Made by a program: the position numbers and the translations under genes. A stretch of 64,000 nucleotides of DNA from Dokdonella_A sp963758365 (GTDB lineage: Bacteria; Pseudomonadota; Gammaproteobacteria; Xanthomonadales; Rhodanobacteraceae), in contig CAVWVB010000001.1 in NCBI GenBank assembly GCA_963758365.1, positions 1,860,001-1,924,000 of the forward strand, in the 5' to 3' direction. The notes under the pieces were generated by a model. The model was not told the origin of the DNA. It ran no database searches and saw nothing but the letters and a program-made list of their open reading frames with translations. Shown piece after piece: positions 43,331 through 52,295 of this stretch (positions are counted from its first letter, which is position 1; every line of letters begins with the position of its first letter).

Positions 43331-46300
43331 TTAGGCCGCGCCCGCAAGTCTTGCCGCTTCGGCGAGATCGACCTGGACGAGGCGCGACACACCCGGTTCG
43401 CGCATGGTAACGCCGCAGAGTTGCCTTGCGGCTTCCATGGTCCCCTTGTTGTGGGTGACGAAGATGAACTGCACCTGTTCGCTCATCTCGGAGACCAGCG
43501 ACGAGAAGCGTCCGATATTCGCCTCGTCCAGCGGCGCGTCTACTTCGTCGAGCAGGCAGAACGGCGCCGGATTGAGCCGGAATATCGCGAAGACCAGCGC
43601 CACCGCGGTCATTGCCTTCTCACCGCCGGAAAGCAGCGAAATCGAGCTGACGCGCTTGCCCGGAGGACGCGCCATGATCGCGACTCCGGTCGACAGCAGG
43701 TCTTCGCCGGTCAGTTCCAGATGCGCCTGGCCGCCACCGAACAGGCGCGGGAACAGCGCCTGCAATCCCGCGTTGACGCGGTCGAATGTCTCCTTGAATC
43801 GCGCCCTGGTCTCCTTGTCGATCTTGCGGATTGCGCCCTCGAGCGTTTCCAGTGCGGCGGTCAGATCGGCCAGTTGCGCGTCGAGATAGGTCTTGCGCTG
43901 GGACTGCTCCTCGTATTCCTGGATCGCGGCCAGATTCACCGGTTCGAGGCGATGGATCTTCTGCTCCAGATCGGCGAGCGCGATCTGCCACTGTGTCGCT
44001 TCAGCGTCCGCGGGCAATGCCTCGAACAATGCCTGCTGTTCGAACCCCGCTTCGCCGATCGCGGCCGCAAGGGCCTGCGCGCGCAGGCGATACTCCTGCT
44101 CGCGAAGGCGCAGTTCGGCAATGCGCTCGCGGTGCTCCGCGAGTCCCTGTTCGAAGTGGTGGCGCTCCTGTTCGAGGCGGCGCAGTTCGGCGTCCTGTTC
44201 CTGCAGGGCCTGACGCGCCTCTACCATCTGGCGGTCTACCAGCAGGCGCTGCGTCAGGTGCGCCTGCCGTTCGCTTTCCAGCCCCGCGAGCGGATCACTG
44301 CCCGAAGCAAGCTGCGCGGCAATCTCGCTGTGCCGCACCTCGAACTGCGCGAGCTGGCCCTGCATGCGCTGCAGCGACTGCTCCAGCGCGGCGAACGCGG
44401 TGCGGCGCGACTCGATCGAAAGCGCAATCCGGTGTGCCGCATCGCTGGCCTCGCGCGCGTTCATGCGCGCTTCTTCCCGCGCTTCCAGCAATGTTCGCCG
44501 CTCGCCGTCGAGTGCTTTCCGGCGCAGCTCCAGTTCGCCCATCTGTGCGACCACCGCGTCCAGGCGCGCACGCGCCTCGCGCGCCTGCTGCGTGTCGCTT
44601 TCGAGTTTGCAATTGACCTCCTCGCGCTCGGCGGCAATCCGGTTCAGGCGCTCCTGCGCACTGTCGATGCGACCGCGCTGGCTTTGCAGCTGACCGGCGC
44701 CTTCGGCGAGGCGACGATGCATCGCATACAGCTCGCGCTGTGCATCGTCGCGATCGCGCTCGACGTCGATGCGTCGCTGGCCGCCGCGCTCGAGCGATTC
44801 CGTGAGTGCGGCAATGTCGCCCTCGATGCGCGCGATCTGCTCGCCGAGTTCGCGGATTTCGCGTTCGCGCGCGAGCACGCCGACCTGGGCGCCGGCACTG
44901 CGGCGCACGCGGACGAATCCGTGGCCGAACCATTCACCATCGCGCGTGATCAGGGACTCGCGAGCGCCGAGCGCAACTGCGCGCGCGCCGGCCGCGCTCG
45001 TCGATTCGATCGTGCGCACCATTGCCAGCACCGCGCGCGCAGCCGCGGGACCGTTGACCCGGGCAGCGAGGGAATCGGCAGCCACGTCGAGCGCCGTCGC
45101 GTCCGCGCGCATCAGCACGAGATCGGCTTCCCCGAGCGTGTCGATGTCGCCGACCAGTGCGGTTGGATCGGCGACCAGAACCGCGTCGAGCCAGCCGTCG
45201 AGCACGGTCTCGACCGCGCGCTCCCAGCCGGGTTCGACCTGCAGGGTCTCGCCGAGCCGGCGCGCATCGCCGAGACCGAGGCGGTCGAGCCATTCCTTGA
45301 CAGTGCCGCCCGCATCGCCGAGCGCCGCATGCTGGAGTGTTTCCAGCGAGGTGAGGCGGCCGCGCATTCCCTCGAGGTCGCCGCGCCTGCGGCTCAGTTC
45401 CGCATGAATCGCGCGCTCGGCCTCCAGCGCGTCTTCGGCACCGCGGCGACGCTCGTCCAGCGCGACCGTCAGGCTGTCGACCTGTCCGCGCAGCACGTCA
45501 TGCTCGCCCTCGAGCGTACTCAGGGAACGAACCAGTTCGTCCACGTTCGTGGCCGCGTGCTCGGCCTCGAGCGCCTCGCGACGCTGCCCGGCAGCGAGAC
45601 ACTGTCGGTCGAGATAGTCGAGGCGCGTGCGCTCGACCTCGGCGGTCTGGCCCGCCTTCGATGCCGCCTGTGCGTGCTCGTCCCATTGCGTCTGCCAGTC
45701 GGCGAGCCGGGACTCGGCAATCCCCAGGGCTTCGCTGGCGGCCTCGTCGGCATCCTGCAGCGTCGAACTCTGCGGTTCCGCTTCGGCCAGCATCGCGGCG
45801 AGTTCCTCGAAACGCCTGCGGTCGGTCCCGATGTGATCGGCGAGCTCTGTCTGCGCGCGCTCGGTTTCCTCGCGCGCTCGCGCGAGTTGCTCGGCCAGCT
45901 GCCGGTTGTGCTGGATCTGCTGCTCGACGCGCGCGATCTCGGCGCCGACGCGGTAGACCTCGGCCTGCACGGTGTTCATGTGCCCGGCCGCTTCGGCATG
46001 CTTTTCGCGACCGGCTTCGAGCGCGGCCTCGCAATGGCGCTGCTCGGCCAGATGCTGCTCGATCACGACTTCAGCCTTGCGCAACGTCCCCGAATGCGCT
46101 TCGAGTTCCGCCTGCGCGGCGCGCAGATCCAGCGCCTTGATTTCGGCTTGCTTGCGCTTCTGGTCCTGCTTGAGTCCCTGCCAGCGTTCCGCGGCGCGTG
46201 CCTGGCGCTTGAGATGCTCGAGCTGCTTGTCGACTTCGTCGCGCACGTCGCGCACGCGATCGAGGTTTTCGCGGGTCGCCTTGATGCGGCTCTCGGTTTC

Positions 46301-46834
46301 CTTGCGCCGCTCCTTGTACTTGGAAATTCCGGCGGCCTCCTCGAGGTGGATGCGCAGTTGCTCCGGATCGGATTCGACGATTTCGCTGATCATGCCCTGC
46401 TCGATGATCGAGTAGCTGCGTGGCCCCAGCCCGGTGCCGAGAAACAGGTCGGTGATGTCGCGTCGGCGGCAGCGCACGCCGTTCAGGAAATACTGGGACT
46501 GGCCGTCGCGGGCGACCACACGCTTGACCGAGATTTCGTTGTAGTTCGCATACTCGCCGACGATCAGTCCGTCCGAGTTGTCGAAAAGCAGTTCGACGGT
46601 GGCGGTGCCGACCGGCTTGCGGCTCGACGAGCCGGTGAAGATCACGTCGGTCAATGCGCCGCCGCGCAGACGGCTCGCCGCGCTCTCGCCCATGACCCAG
46701 CGGATCGCGTCGATGATATTGGACTTGCCGCAGCCGTTGGGACCGACCACGCCGGTCATGTTGGTCGGAAAATGCAGGGTCGTCGGATCGACAAAGGACT
46801 TGAAGCCGGCGAGCTTGATCGTGGTCAGACGCAT
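43331..46834 (-). CDS. smc: chromosome segregation protein SMC
   Basis: SMC is the ATPase of the bacterial condensin that organises and segregates the chromosome, working with ScpA and ScpB. It has 1167 residues from ATG 46834. The N-terminal ATPase half carries GPNGCGKSNIIDAIRWVMGE. Long heptad coiled coils flank a hinge at about 520-680. The C-terminal half has LLSGGEKAMTAVAL and FCLLDEVDAPLDEAN. A TTG at 46840 adds two residues and is better spaced from AGGA (5 bases, against 11 or more for the ATG), so it may be the true start. The opposite strand is open for over 1200 codons here, an artefact of GC-rich codon use. Confidence 0.97.
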   Translation of the reverse strand: MRLTTIKLAGFKSFVDPTTLHFPTNMTGVVGPNGCGKSNIIDAIRWVMGESAASRLRGGALTDVIFTGSSSRKPVGTATVELLFDNSDGLIVGEYANYNEISVKRVVARDGQSQYFLNGVRCRRRDITDLFLGTGLGPRSYSIIEQGMISEIVESDPEQLRIHLEEAAGISKYKERRKETESRIKATRENLDRVRDVRDEVDKQLEHLKRQARAAERWQGLKQDQKRKQAEIKALDLRAAQAELEAHSGTLRKAEVVIEQHLAEQRHCEAALEAGREKHAEAAGHMNTVQAEVYRVGAEIARVEQQIQHNRQLAEQLARAREETERAQTELADHIGTDRRRFEELAAMLAEAEPQSSTLQDADEAASEALGIAESRLADWQTQWDEHAQAASKAGQTAEVERTRLDYLDRQCLAAGQRREALEAEHAATNVDELVRSLSTLEGEHDVLRGQVDSLTVALDERRRGAEDALEAERAIHAELSRRRGDLEGMRGRLTSLETLQHAALGDAGGTVKEWLDRLGLGDARRLGETLQVEPGWERAVETVLDGWLDAVLVADPTALVGDIDTLGEADLVLMRADATALDVAADSLAARVNGPAAARAVLAMVRTIESTSAAGARAVALGARESLITRDGEWFGHGFVRVRRSAGAQVGVLAREREIRELGEQIARIEGDIAALTESLERGGQRRIDVERDRDDAQRELYAMHRRLAEGAGQLQSQRGRIDSAQERLNRIAAEREEVNCKLESDTQQAREARARLDAVVAQMGELELRRKALDGERRTLLEAREEARMNAREASDAAHRIALSIESRRTAFAALEQSLQRMQGQLAQFEVRHSEIAAQLASGSDPLAGLESERQAHLTQRLLVDRQMVEARQALQEQDAELRRLEQERHHFEQGLAEHRERIAELRLREQEYRLRAQALAAAIGEAGFEQQALFEALPADAEATQWQIALADLEQKIHRLEPVNLAAIQEYEEQSQRKTYLDAQLADLTAALETLEGAIRKIDKETRARFKETFDRVNAGLQALFPRLFGGGQAHLELTGEDLLSTGVAIMARPPGKRVSSISLLSGGEKAMTAVALVFAIFRLNPAPFCLLDEVDAPLDEANIGRFSSLVSEMSEQVQFIFVTHNKGTMEAARQLCGVTMREPGVSRLVQVDLAEAARLAGAA

Positions 46835-46909
46835 GGACAACGGATTCCTGGAAAGATCCTGCCGGACGCGAGGGTCGACCGGCTGCGAAATGGAAAAGGA
46901 GTGGTCACG

Positions 46910-47179
46910 TCATGCTTCCTGCGCGACGCGGGCGTCGATCGCGAGGGCATGGATGTCGGTCTGCATCAAGCCGCCGAGCGCCGCATAGACTGCGCGATGG
47001 CGCGCCAGCGCGGATTGCCCTGCGAACGCGGCACTCACGATGCGCACCCGGAAGTGACCGCGGCCGTCGCGTGCACCGGCATGGCCGGCATGCCGGCGGC
47101 TCTCGTCGACGACGACGAGCTCGCTCGGCGCAAGCGCCGCGACCAGACGCTCGCGAATCTTTTCGACGCGATCGTTCAA
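46910..47179 (-). CDS. bolA: BolA family protein
   Basis: BolA-like proteins bind glutaredoxin-ligated iron-sulfur clusters and influence cell shape and stress responses. The 89-residue product reads LNDRVEKIRERLVAALAPSELVVVDESRRHAGH, then GHFRVRIVSAAFAGQSALARHRAVY, with the conserved His of the family's FGSH-like region replaced by a GHFRV context. The only sensible start is TTG 47179, which overlaps the yciI stop (TTGA), so translation is coupled to yciI. The smc start lies 75 bases beyond its end. Confidence 0.88.
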   Translation of the reverse strand: MNDRVEKIRERLVAALAPSELVVVDESRRHAGHAGARDGRGHFRVRIVSAAFAGQSALARHRAVYAALGGLMQTDIHALAIDARVAQEA

Positions 47180-47475
47180 GGCATCATCCTGCGAAACGGC
47201 CGTACGTCGACGGCTGCGTAGACTTCGGCCTCTACATACGGATCGGCTGCGGCCCAGGCTTGCGCGTCCGCCAGGTCGTCGAACTCCGCGACGATCAGGC
47301 TGCCGCTGAACCCGGCAGGTCCTGGATCCTCGGCATCGATTGCCGGAAACGGGCCCGCCAGGGCCAGCCGCCCCTGTTCCTGGAGTCGGCGCAACCGTTC
47401 CAGATGCGCCGGTCGCACCGTCTTGCGGCGCGCCAGCGAATCGGGGACATCGGTACCGATAATGGCATACCACAT
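47176..47475 (-). CDS. yciI: YciI family protein
   Basis: A 99-residue ferredoxin-like-fold protein of the YciI family. It begins MWYAIIGTDVPDSLARRKTVRPAHLERLRRL and contains AGPFPAIDAEDPGPAGFSGSLIVAEFDDLADAQAWAAADPY, with the family's characteristic His/Asp near residue 23. Its function is unproven; related domains catalyse small-ring chemistry. It precedes bolA with a 4-base overlap, a pairing common in gammaproteobacteria. Confidence 0.93.
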   Translation of the reverse strand: MWYAIIGTDVPDSLARRKTVRPAHLERLRRLQEQGRLALAGPFPAIDAEDPGPAGFSGSLIVAEFDDLADAQAWAAADPYVEAEVYAAVDVRPFRRMMP

Positions 47476-47841
47476 GACGGTTGGTCCGCAGGCAAACGCC
47501 TATGTTAACGGAAGCGTCGCGTCCGGCGGCCGGCACGGAAATCGCACCTGAGCCGACGAACCCGATTGCGCAAAGGCGCTTTTGCCCGTAGGCTAGGCGC
47601 AAATCGAAAGGCCGGAGTCCCGCGCACGCCGACGCGGCGACCACTGTTGCCAGCCGCCACTTTCGAACCTTGAATGGTTTTTCGACTTCCGGATCGCAAA
47701 GTCCGGTTGTCCTCCGTTGCAGGCCGCCGCGCCGGAAATCGTTGCCTCCGACCGGACCAAGCCGCAACTTGCAATGATCTAGTCGTGACCCGCCACGCCG
47801 TGAGGCGCCCGCTTTTCCGGGCAGGGGTCATGGGATCGAGC
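47476..47841. other. 366-base divergent gap between yciI and scpA
   Basis: Carries the start regions of two divergent transcripts. I found no promoter pair close enough to consensus on either strand to call. A small inverted repeat GCAAAGGCGCTTTTGC is present at about 47568-47584. No separate gene seen. Confidence 0.4.
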
Positions 47842-48687
47842 ATGACCCCAACCGCCGAACAGTCCAGTCAAGATTCGCCAGCCAGCGCGTTTTCGCATGT
47901 GCCGCAGCAGCAGGAAATCCCGCTCGCGCTCGTGCGCGGACAGCCCGTGCTGGAAATGCCGGTCGATCTGTATATCCCGCCCGACGCACTCGAGGTCATC
48001 CTCGATGCGTTCGAAGGACCGCTCGACCTGCTGCTCTACCTGATCCGGCGGCAGAACCTCGACATCCTCGACATCCCGATCGCGGAAATCACGCGCCAGT
48101 ACGTCGACTACATCGAGATGATGCGCGAAATGAAGCTGGAACTGGCGGCCGAGTACCTGGTCATGGCCGCGATTCTCGCCGAGATCAAGTCGCGCCTGCT
48201 GCTGCCCCGACCGCCCGCCGAGGAAGGAGTCGAAGGCGATCCACGCGCCGAGCTGGTGCGCCGCCTGCAGGAATACGAGCGATTCAAGAAGGCCGCCGAG
48301 GATATCGATGCGTTGCCGCGCGAAGAACGCGACTTCGCGTCCGTGCACATCGTCGTCGACGAGCCAAAGGTGGTCCGTCTGCCGCCGCCCGTCGAACTGC
48401 GCGAGTTGCTGCTCGCGCTGAAGGATGTAATGAGGCGTGCCGACCTGCACGGCCGCCATGAGATCGAGCGCGATGCGCTGAACGTGCGCAGCCGCATGAG
48501 CGACGTGCTGCGCGCGCTCGCGGACGGCGAGTTCCATCGCTTCGAGAGCCTGTTCGACTCCAGCGAGGGACGCCGCGGTGTCGTGGTGACGTTCCTCGCG
48601 CTGCTCGAACTCGCCAAGGAACAGCTCGTGGAGATCATGCAGGACGAATCGCTTGCTCCGATCTATCTCAAATCGCTCGCGCGATGA
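47842..48687 (+). CDS. scpA: segregation and condensation protein A
   Basis: ScpA is the kleisin that bridges the SMC heads. From ATG 47842 it has 281 residues. After a variable N-terminus come the kleisin signatures FEGPLDLLLYLIRRQNLDILDIPIAEITRQYVDYI and YLVMAAILAEIKSRLLLPRP. The C-terminal winged helix has VVTFLALLELAKEQLVEI. ATG 47830 (AGGGG just ahead) is an alternative, giving four more residues. scpB follows after 55 bases. Confidence 0.95.
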   Translation: MTPTAEQSSQDSPASAFSHVPQQQEIPLALVRGQPVLEMPVDLYIPPDALEVILDAFEGPLDLLLYLIRRQNLDILDIPIAEITRQYVDYIEMMREMKLELAAEYLVMAAILAEIKSRLLLPRPPAEEGVEGDPRAELVRRLQEYERFKKAAEDIDALPREERDFASVHIVVDEPKVVRLPPPVELRELLLALKDVMRRADLHGRHEIERDALNVRSRMSDVLRALADGEFHRFESLFDSSEGRRGVVVTFLALLELAKEQLVEIMQDESLAPIYLKSLAR

Positions 48688-48742
48688 CCGCGCGTCCGGA
48701 CCCTGATCGCGAGGATCCGGAAGCGGTCATCCCGCCCGCACC

Positions 48743-49537
48743 ATGCCAACGAATGACCCGATGGAACTGAACCAGATCAAGCGCATCCTCGAAGCGGCCC
48801 TGCTCGCATCGGCACACCCGCTGGGCGTGCCGCAGCTCTCGAGCCTGTTCGACGAATTCGAAACACCGCCGCACGACGATCTGGCACGGGCGCTCGCCGA
48901 ATTGCGCGACGACTGCAGTGGGCGCGGAGTGGAGCTGGTCGAGGTCGCATCCGGTTTCCGCTATCAGGTGCGCCAGGACGTGCATCCGTTCGTGGCTAAA
49001 CTGTGGACCGAACGCCAGGTCCGCTACTCGCGCGCATTGCTCGAAACCCTGTCACTGATCGCATACCGTCAGCCGATCACGCGCGGAGAGATCGAGCAGA
49101 TTCGTGGCGTTGCGGTTTCCACCCATATCGTGCGCACGCTGGAAGAACGCGAATGGATCCGGGTCGTCGGCTATCGCGACCTGCCCGGCAAGCCGGCGCT
49201 GCTCGGAACCACCAGGCAGTTCCTCGACTATTTCAACCTGAAGACCCTCGACGAACTGCCGCCGCTGGGCGAGATCCGCGATATCGAGGACTTCGACCCC
49301 GAGCTGCCGCTGGACGCCGCCGACCGCGCGATCGCGGCGAACCTGTCGGATCCGGACTTCGCCGCCGACGACGATGAACCGCTGCTCGTCGCGCAACACG
49401 CAACCGCGCGCGCAAGCGCCGGCGCGGCCGATTCGGCATTTGCCGAAACAGGCCATGCACCCCCCGCTTCCCCACTCGCACCCGACGCCCGATCGCCAGC
49501 CGGCGATGGCGAAGACACCCCGGAATCCGTCGCATGA
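48743..49537 (+). CDS. scpB: segregation and condensation protein B
   Basis: ScpB dimers bind the ScpA linker in condensin. The 264-residue protein has two winged-helix domains: IKRILEAALLASAHPLGVPQL and YSRALLETLSLIAYRQPITRGEIEQIRGVAVS. The motif GRPALLGTT-like segment (GKPALLGTTRQFLDYFNL) closes the domain. The last ~75 residues are acidic and then Ala/Pro-rich, probably disordered. Its stop overlaps the rluB start (ATGA). Confidence 0.96.
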   Translation: MPTNDPMELNQIKRILEAALLASAHPLGVPQLSSLFDEFETPPHDDLARALAELRDDCSGRGVELVEVASGFRYQVRQDVHPFVAKLWTERQVRYSRALLETLSLIAYRQPITRGEIEQIRGVAVSTHIVRTLEEREWIRVVGYRDLPGKPALLGTTRQFLDYFNLKTLDELPPLGEIRDIEDFDPELPLDAADRAIAANLSDPDFAADDDEPLLVAQHATARASAGAADSAFAETGHAPPASPLAPDARSPAGDGEDTPESVA

Positions 49538-51078
49538 CCCATCCTGCCCGCTCCATCCTGAAGCTGAAACGGTCCGGCGAAGCAGCCGACGGACCCGTCA
49601 TCGAGGAGCGCCTGCACAAGGTGCTCGCGAACGCCGGACTGGGTTCACGGCGCATGCTCGAGCAGCGCATCGAATCGGGTGAAGTGCAACTCAACGGAAC
49701 CGTCGCGACGCTCGGCCAGAGCGTGCGCAGCAGCGACCGCATCGAGATCGACGGCAAGCGCTTCGTCGTCGTGGCCGACAACGCGGAACATGCCCAGGTC
49801 CTCGTCTACAACAAGCCCGACGGTGTGGTGGCGACACGCGAGGATCCCGAAGGTCGCCCAACCGTGTTCGAACAGCTGCCGAGGATCAAGGGTGCGCGCT
49901 GGGTCGCAGTCGGTCGACTCGACATCAACACGACTGGATTGCTGCTGCTCACGACCGACGGCGATCTGGCCAATACCCTGATGCACCCGCGCTCGGAGAT
50001 CGAGCGCGAGTACATCTGCCGCGTGCACGGCGAGGTGCCCGACGAGACGATCGAGCGCCTGCGCAACGGCATCGAGCTCGAGGACGGCCCCGCCCACTTC
50101 GACGAGATCGCGGTGATCAGCCGCGGCAACAGTCATTCCTGGTTCCGCGTCGTGCTGCGCGAGGGCCGCAATCGTGAAGTACGGCGCATGTGGGAATCGC
50201 AGGGACTGATGGTGAGTCGCCTCAAGCGCATCCGCTACGGCATCGTCGAACTGCCGCGCGGGCTTCTGCGCGGACAGTCGAGCGAACTCGATGCGGCGCA
50301 GGTTGCGGCTCTGCGTGAACGTGCCGGCATGCAAGGTCCCGTGCCGCGCCTCACGCTCGCACCGGTGATCGGCCAGCGCCGCGCCGCGCCGACCGAATTC
50401 CGCCCGAACCCGACCTCACAGCAGGCATGGACCGGCGCGCGCAATGAAGAGGCGCGCGAGTTCGCCGCATTCGATCGCCTGCGCGACGACGGCTGGCGCG
50501 CCGGATCCGGCAAGCCCGCGCGCAAGTCGCGCGCTGGTCCAAAGGGTGCACAGGGGCGGCCCGGGCGTGGCGGACCGGGGCGCGCACGCAGCGGTCCGGG
50601 CCAGGCGCGCGGCGCGCGCGAGCGCAACGCACACCCTGCGGCGGCGTACAGCGAACCGGGACTGAGTCCCGCGGTACTGCGCAGCTGGTTCCCGGACAGT
50701 GCGGGCCAACCCGGTCGCAAACGGCGTGGCGCGCGTCCGGGCACGGAGCAACCGTATCCGGCGGGGCAGCACCACCCGCATGCACGCGGCGGCGATGATT
50801 CACGCGGAAACCGGGCTGCGCCGCCGCGCTCCGATTCGCCGCGCGGGAACGCGCCAGGCAAGCCCGACCGCGGCGCCTCGCGCGGCAACTCGCTGCACGA
50901 TGGCAACGCGGGGCCGCATCAGGCCCGACCGGGGCACGCGAAGGGTCCCCGCCGCGGAGATCAGCATGATCCGCGCTCCGCTGGATCGCCGGGCAACTCG
51001 CTGCACGATGGCAACAGATCGGAGCCGCGCGGCCCGGGACGCGGCAAGCGTCGCCGCGGTCCGCGCCCGCAGCGCTGA
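49534..51078 (+). CDS. rluB: 23S rRNA pseudouridine(2605) synthase with long RG-rich tail
   Basis: RluB makes pseudouridine 2605 in 23S rRNA. The S4 RNA-binding domain is at about 23-70 (ERLHKVLANAGLGSRRMLEQRI). The RsuA-type catalytic core follows, with GRLDINTTGLLLLT and the nucleophile D130. The core ends near residue 270. The remaining ~240 residues are a disordered Arg/Gly/Pro/His tail with two copies of GNSLHDGN. The total of 514 residues is far longer than E. coli RluB (291). Such tails are seen in relatives; the repeat is unusual. It is co-translated with scpB. Confidence 0.95.
   Translation: MTHPARSILKLKRSGEAADGPVIEERLHKVLANAGLGSRRMLEQRIESGEVQLNGTVATLGQSVRSSDRIEIDGKRFVVVADNAEHAQVLVYNKPDGVVATREDPEGRPTVFEQLPRIKGARWVAVGRLDINTTGLLLLTTDGDLANTLMHPRSEIEREYICRVHGEVPDETIERLRNGIELEDGPAHFDEIAVISRGNSHSWFRVVLREGRNREVRRMWESQGLMVSRLKRIRYGIVELPRGLLRGQSSELDAAQVAALRERAGMQGPVPRLTLAPVIGQRRAAPTEFRPNPTSQQAWTGARNEEAREFAAFDRLRDDGWRAGSGKPARKSRAGPKGAQGRPGRGGPGRARSGPGQARGARERNAHPAAAYSEPGLSPAVLRSWFPDSAGQPGRKRRGARPGTEQPYPAGQHHPHARGGDDSRGNRAAPPRSDSPRGNAPGKPDRGASRGNSLHDGNAGPHQARPGHAKGPRRGDQHDPRSAGSPGNSLHDGNRSEPRGPGRGKRRRGPRPQR
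50884..51015 (+). repeat. two identical 24-base units inside the rluB tail
   Basis: 50884-50907 and 50992-51015 are identical over 24 bases and in the same reading frame, encoding GNSLHDGN. The distance is 108 bases (36 codons). This suggests recent internal duplication of tail sequence. Confidence 0.75.
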
Positions 51079-51214
51079 TTCGATCTCGACGCCTGCGCCC
51101 TGCGCGGGTCTCGGCGCGACGTGAGCGTCAGGGTGAGCCCGCAGCGCCGCTCTGCGTCGCCAATCGAGGCAGGATCGCGACCGCGTTCCTCCACACCGGA
51201 AGCGATGGGACAGC

Positions 51215-51247
51215 AAAAAAAAACGGCGGGAAACCCGCCGTTTTTTT
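51215..51247. terminator. bidirectional intrinsic terminator
   Basis: Nine A residues, CGGCGGG, loop AAA, CCCGCCG, seven T residues. The 7-bp GC stem, extended by A:T pairs, works in both directions. It ends the plus-strand scpA-scpB-rluB transcript and the minus-strand CsgG-family gene, which converge here. Confidence 0.92.
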
Positions 51248-51264
51248 GGACCCGGCGCGCCCGG

Positions 51265-51978
51265 TCAATCGAGCTTGAGCGCCTTCTTGTCGCTTGCGCG
51301 GCGCTTCTGTTCCTTGGCGTTGAACTCGGATTCGCATGTGCCCCTCTTGACCATCACGCAGTCAAGATAGTCGGTGATCTCGACCAGTGCGGCGCGGATC
51401 GCCTTGCCGGCCGGCGTGTTCTCCTCATGGGCGAGGCTGCCGCCGAACCCGCCGCGGTACAAGCCCACCGACATTCCGCCGCCGGAACTGCGGCCCTCGA
51501 TCGTGCGCGAATAATCCACTTCACCGGTCGACGCGTTGACCACGCGAACATCGACCGCGATGTAGGCCTCGGACTTCTTGCCGCCCAGCGAAATGCCGCG
51601 GAAGCTCAGGCCGCCTCCGGTGCTCGCGGTGTTTTCCTCGTATGAAGTCACCGTGCCGAACACCAGGTAGTCCGCACCGGTCACCTGGCCCATTTTCGCG
51701 CCGGTGCCCGAGCGTACGCGTCCGGACGCGGCGAGATTCTGCTCTTCGAGCACGTTGTTGAGCTTGCTGCGTTCGAGCACGCGGAAATCGCCGCTGCTGG
51801 ACAGCTCGTTGGACAACATGCCCGACAATTCCCAGCCCACTCCACCGCGCCACCAGCCTGCACCCGACTCGTTCTTGAATTCCGCAACGCCGATCGCGGG
51901 TTTGCCGGCCGCGAAGGCGCTGCCCGCGCAAAGGACGCCCGCGAGCGTCAGCACTACTGCACAAAACGACTTGCTCAT
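51265..51978 (-). CDS. CsgG/HfaB family secreted protein
   Basis: The CsgG fold is best known from the curli export pore and related outer-membrane or periplasmic proteins. The 237-residue protein has a signal peptide (VVLTLAGVLCAGSAFA, cleaved before AGKPAIG) and the family core IGVAEFKNES, FRVLERSKLNNVLEEQNLAASG, GADYLVFGTVTSYEE and VDVRVVNASTGEVDYS. The cleavage site lacks the lipobox cysteine that anchors true CsgG. No other curli genes are nearby, so it may be a periplasmic relative with another role. Confidence 0.87.
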   Translation of the reverse strand: MSKSFCAVVLTLAGVLCAGSAFAAGKPAIGVAEFKNESGAGWWRGGVGWELSGMLSNELSSSGDFRVLERSKLNNVLEEQNLAASGRVRSGTGAKMGQVTGADYLVFGTVTSYEENTASTGGGLSFRGISLGGKKSEAYIAVDVRVVNASTGEVDYSRTIEGRSSGGGMSVGLYRGGFGGSLAHEENTPAGKAIRAALVEITDYLDCVMVKRGTCESEFNAKEQKRRASDKKALKLD

Positions 51979-52295
51979 CGCATCACTCCCAGTGGATGAA
52001 AAATCGATCGCTTCCCCGTCACGGCGATATCGCTGAGGGTCCGACCGCGCGCCCGCATGCGGGTCGGAGGTTCGCCATCACGATTGGAAATATTCTAGCA
52101 GCCTGAATCAGAGGTGCCTGTCGTCGAGTCGACGCCGCCGGCCGGACCCGGATCACGGCGGATTTGCGAACCGCCGCACACGGCGCCGCTGCATTCCGGA
52201 CCCGGCGCGGGTCGCAGGGCGCGAACCGTGCGGCCCGGTATGGTCGGCGCTGGACAACTCCGTCCCGGTCGGCCGGCAGGGCAACGGTTCGCGTC
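51979..52295. other. 317-base gap upstream of the CsgG-family gene
   Basis: On the minus strand a good -10 box TAGAAT occurs at 52097-52092, about 110 bases before the start codon, but its -35 partner (CAGGCA at 17 bases) is poor. Otherwise I see no feature in this gap. Confidence 0.35.

Noticed and set aside
43421..47221. Open frame of 1266 codons antisense to smc
   Set aside because: It is longer than smc but lies exactly opposite it, has Arg/His/Gln-rich composition without family signatures, and similar antisense frames occur opposite infB, nusA, nuoM and nuoL. This is the expected artefact of GC-rich third codon positions.
51265..51978. Curli secretion pore CsgG
   Set aside because: No lipobox cysteine and no csg neighbours; only family-level naming is justified.
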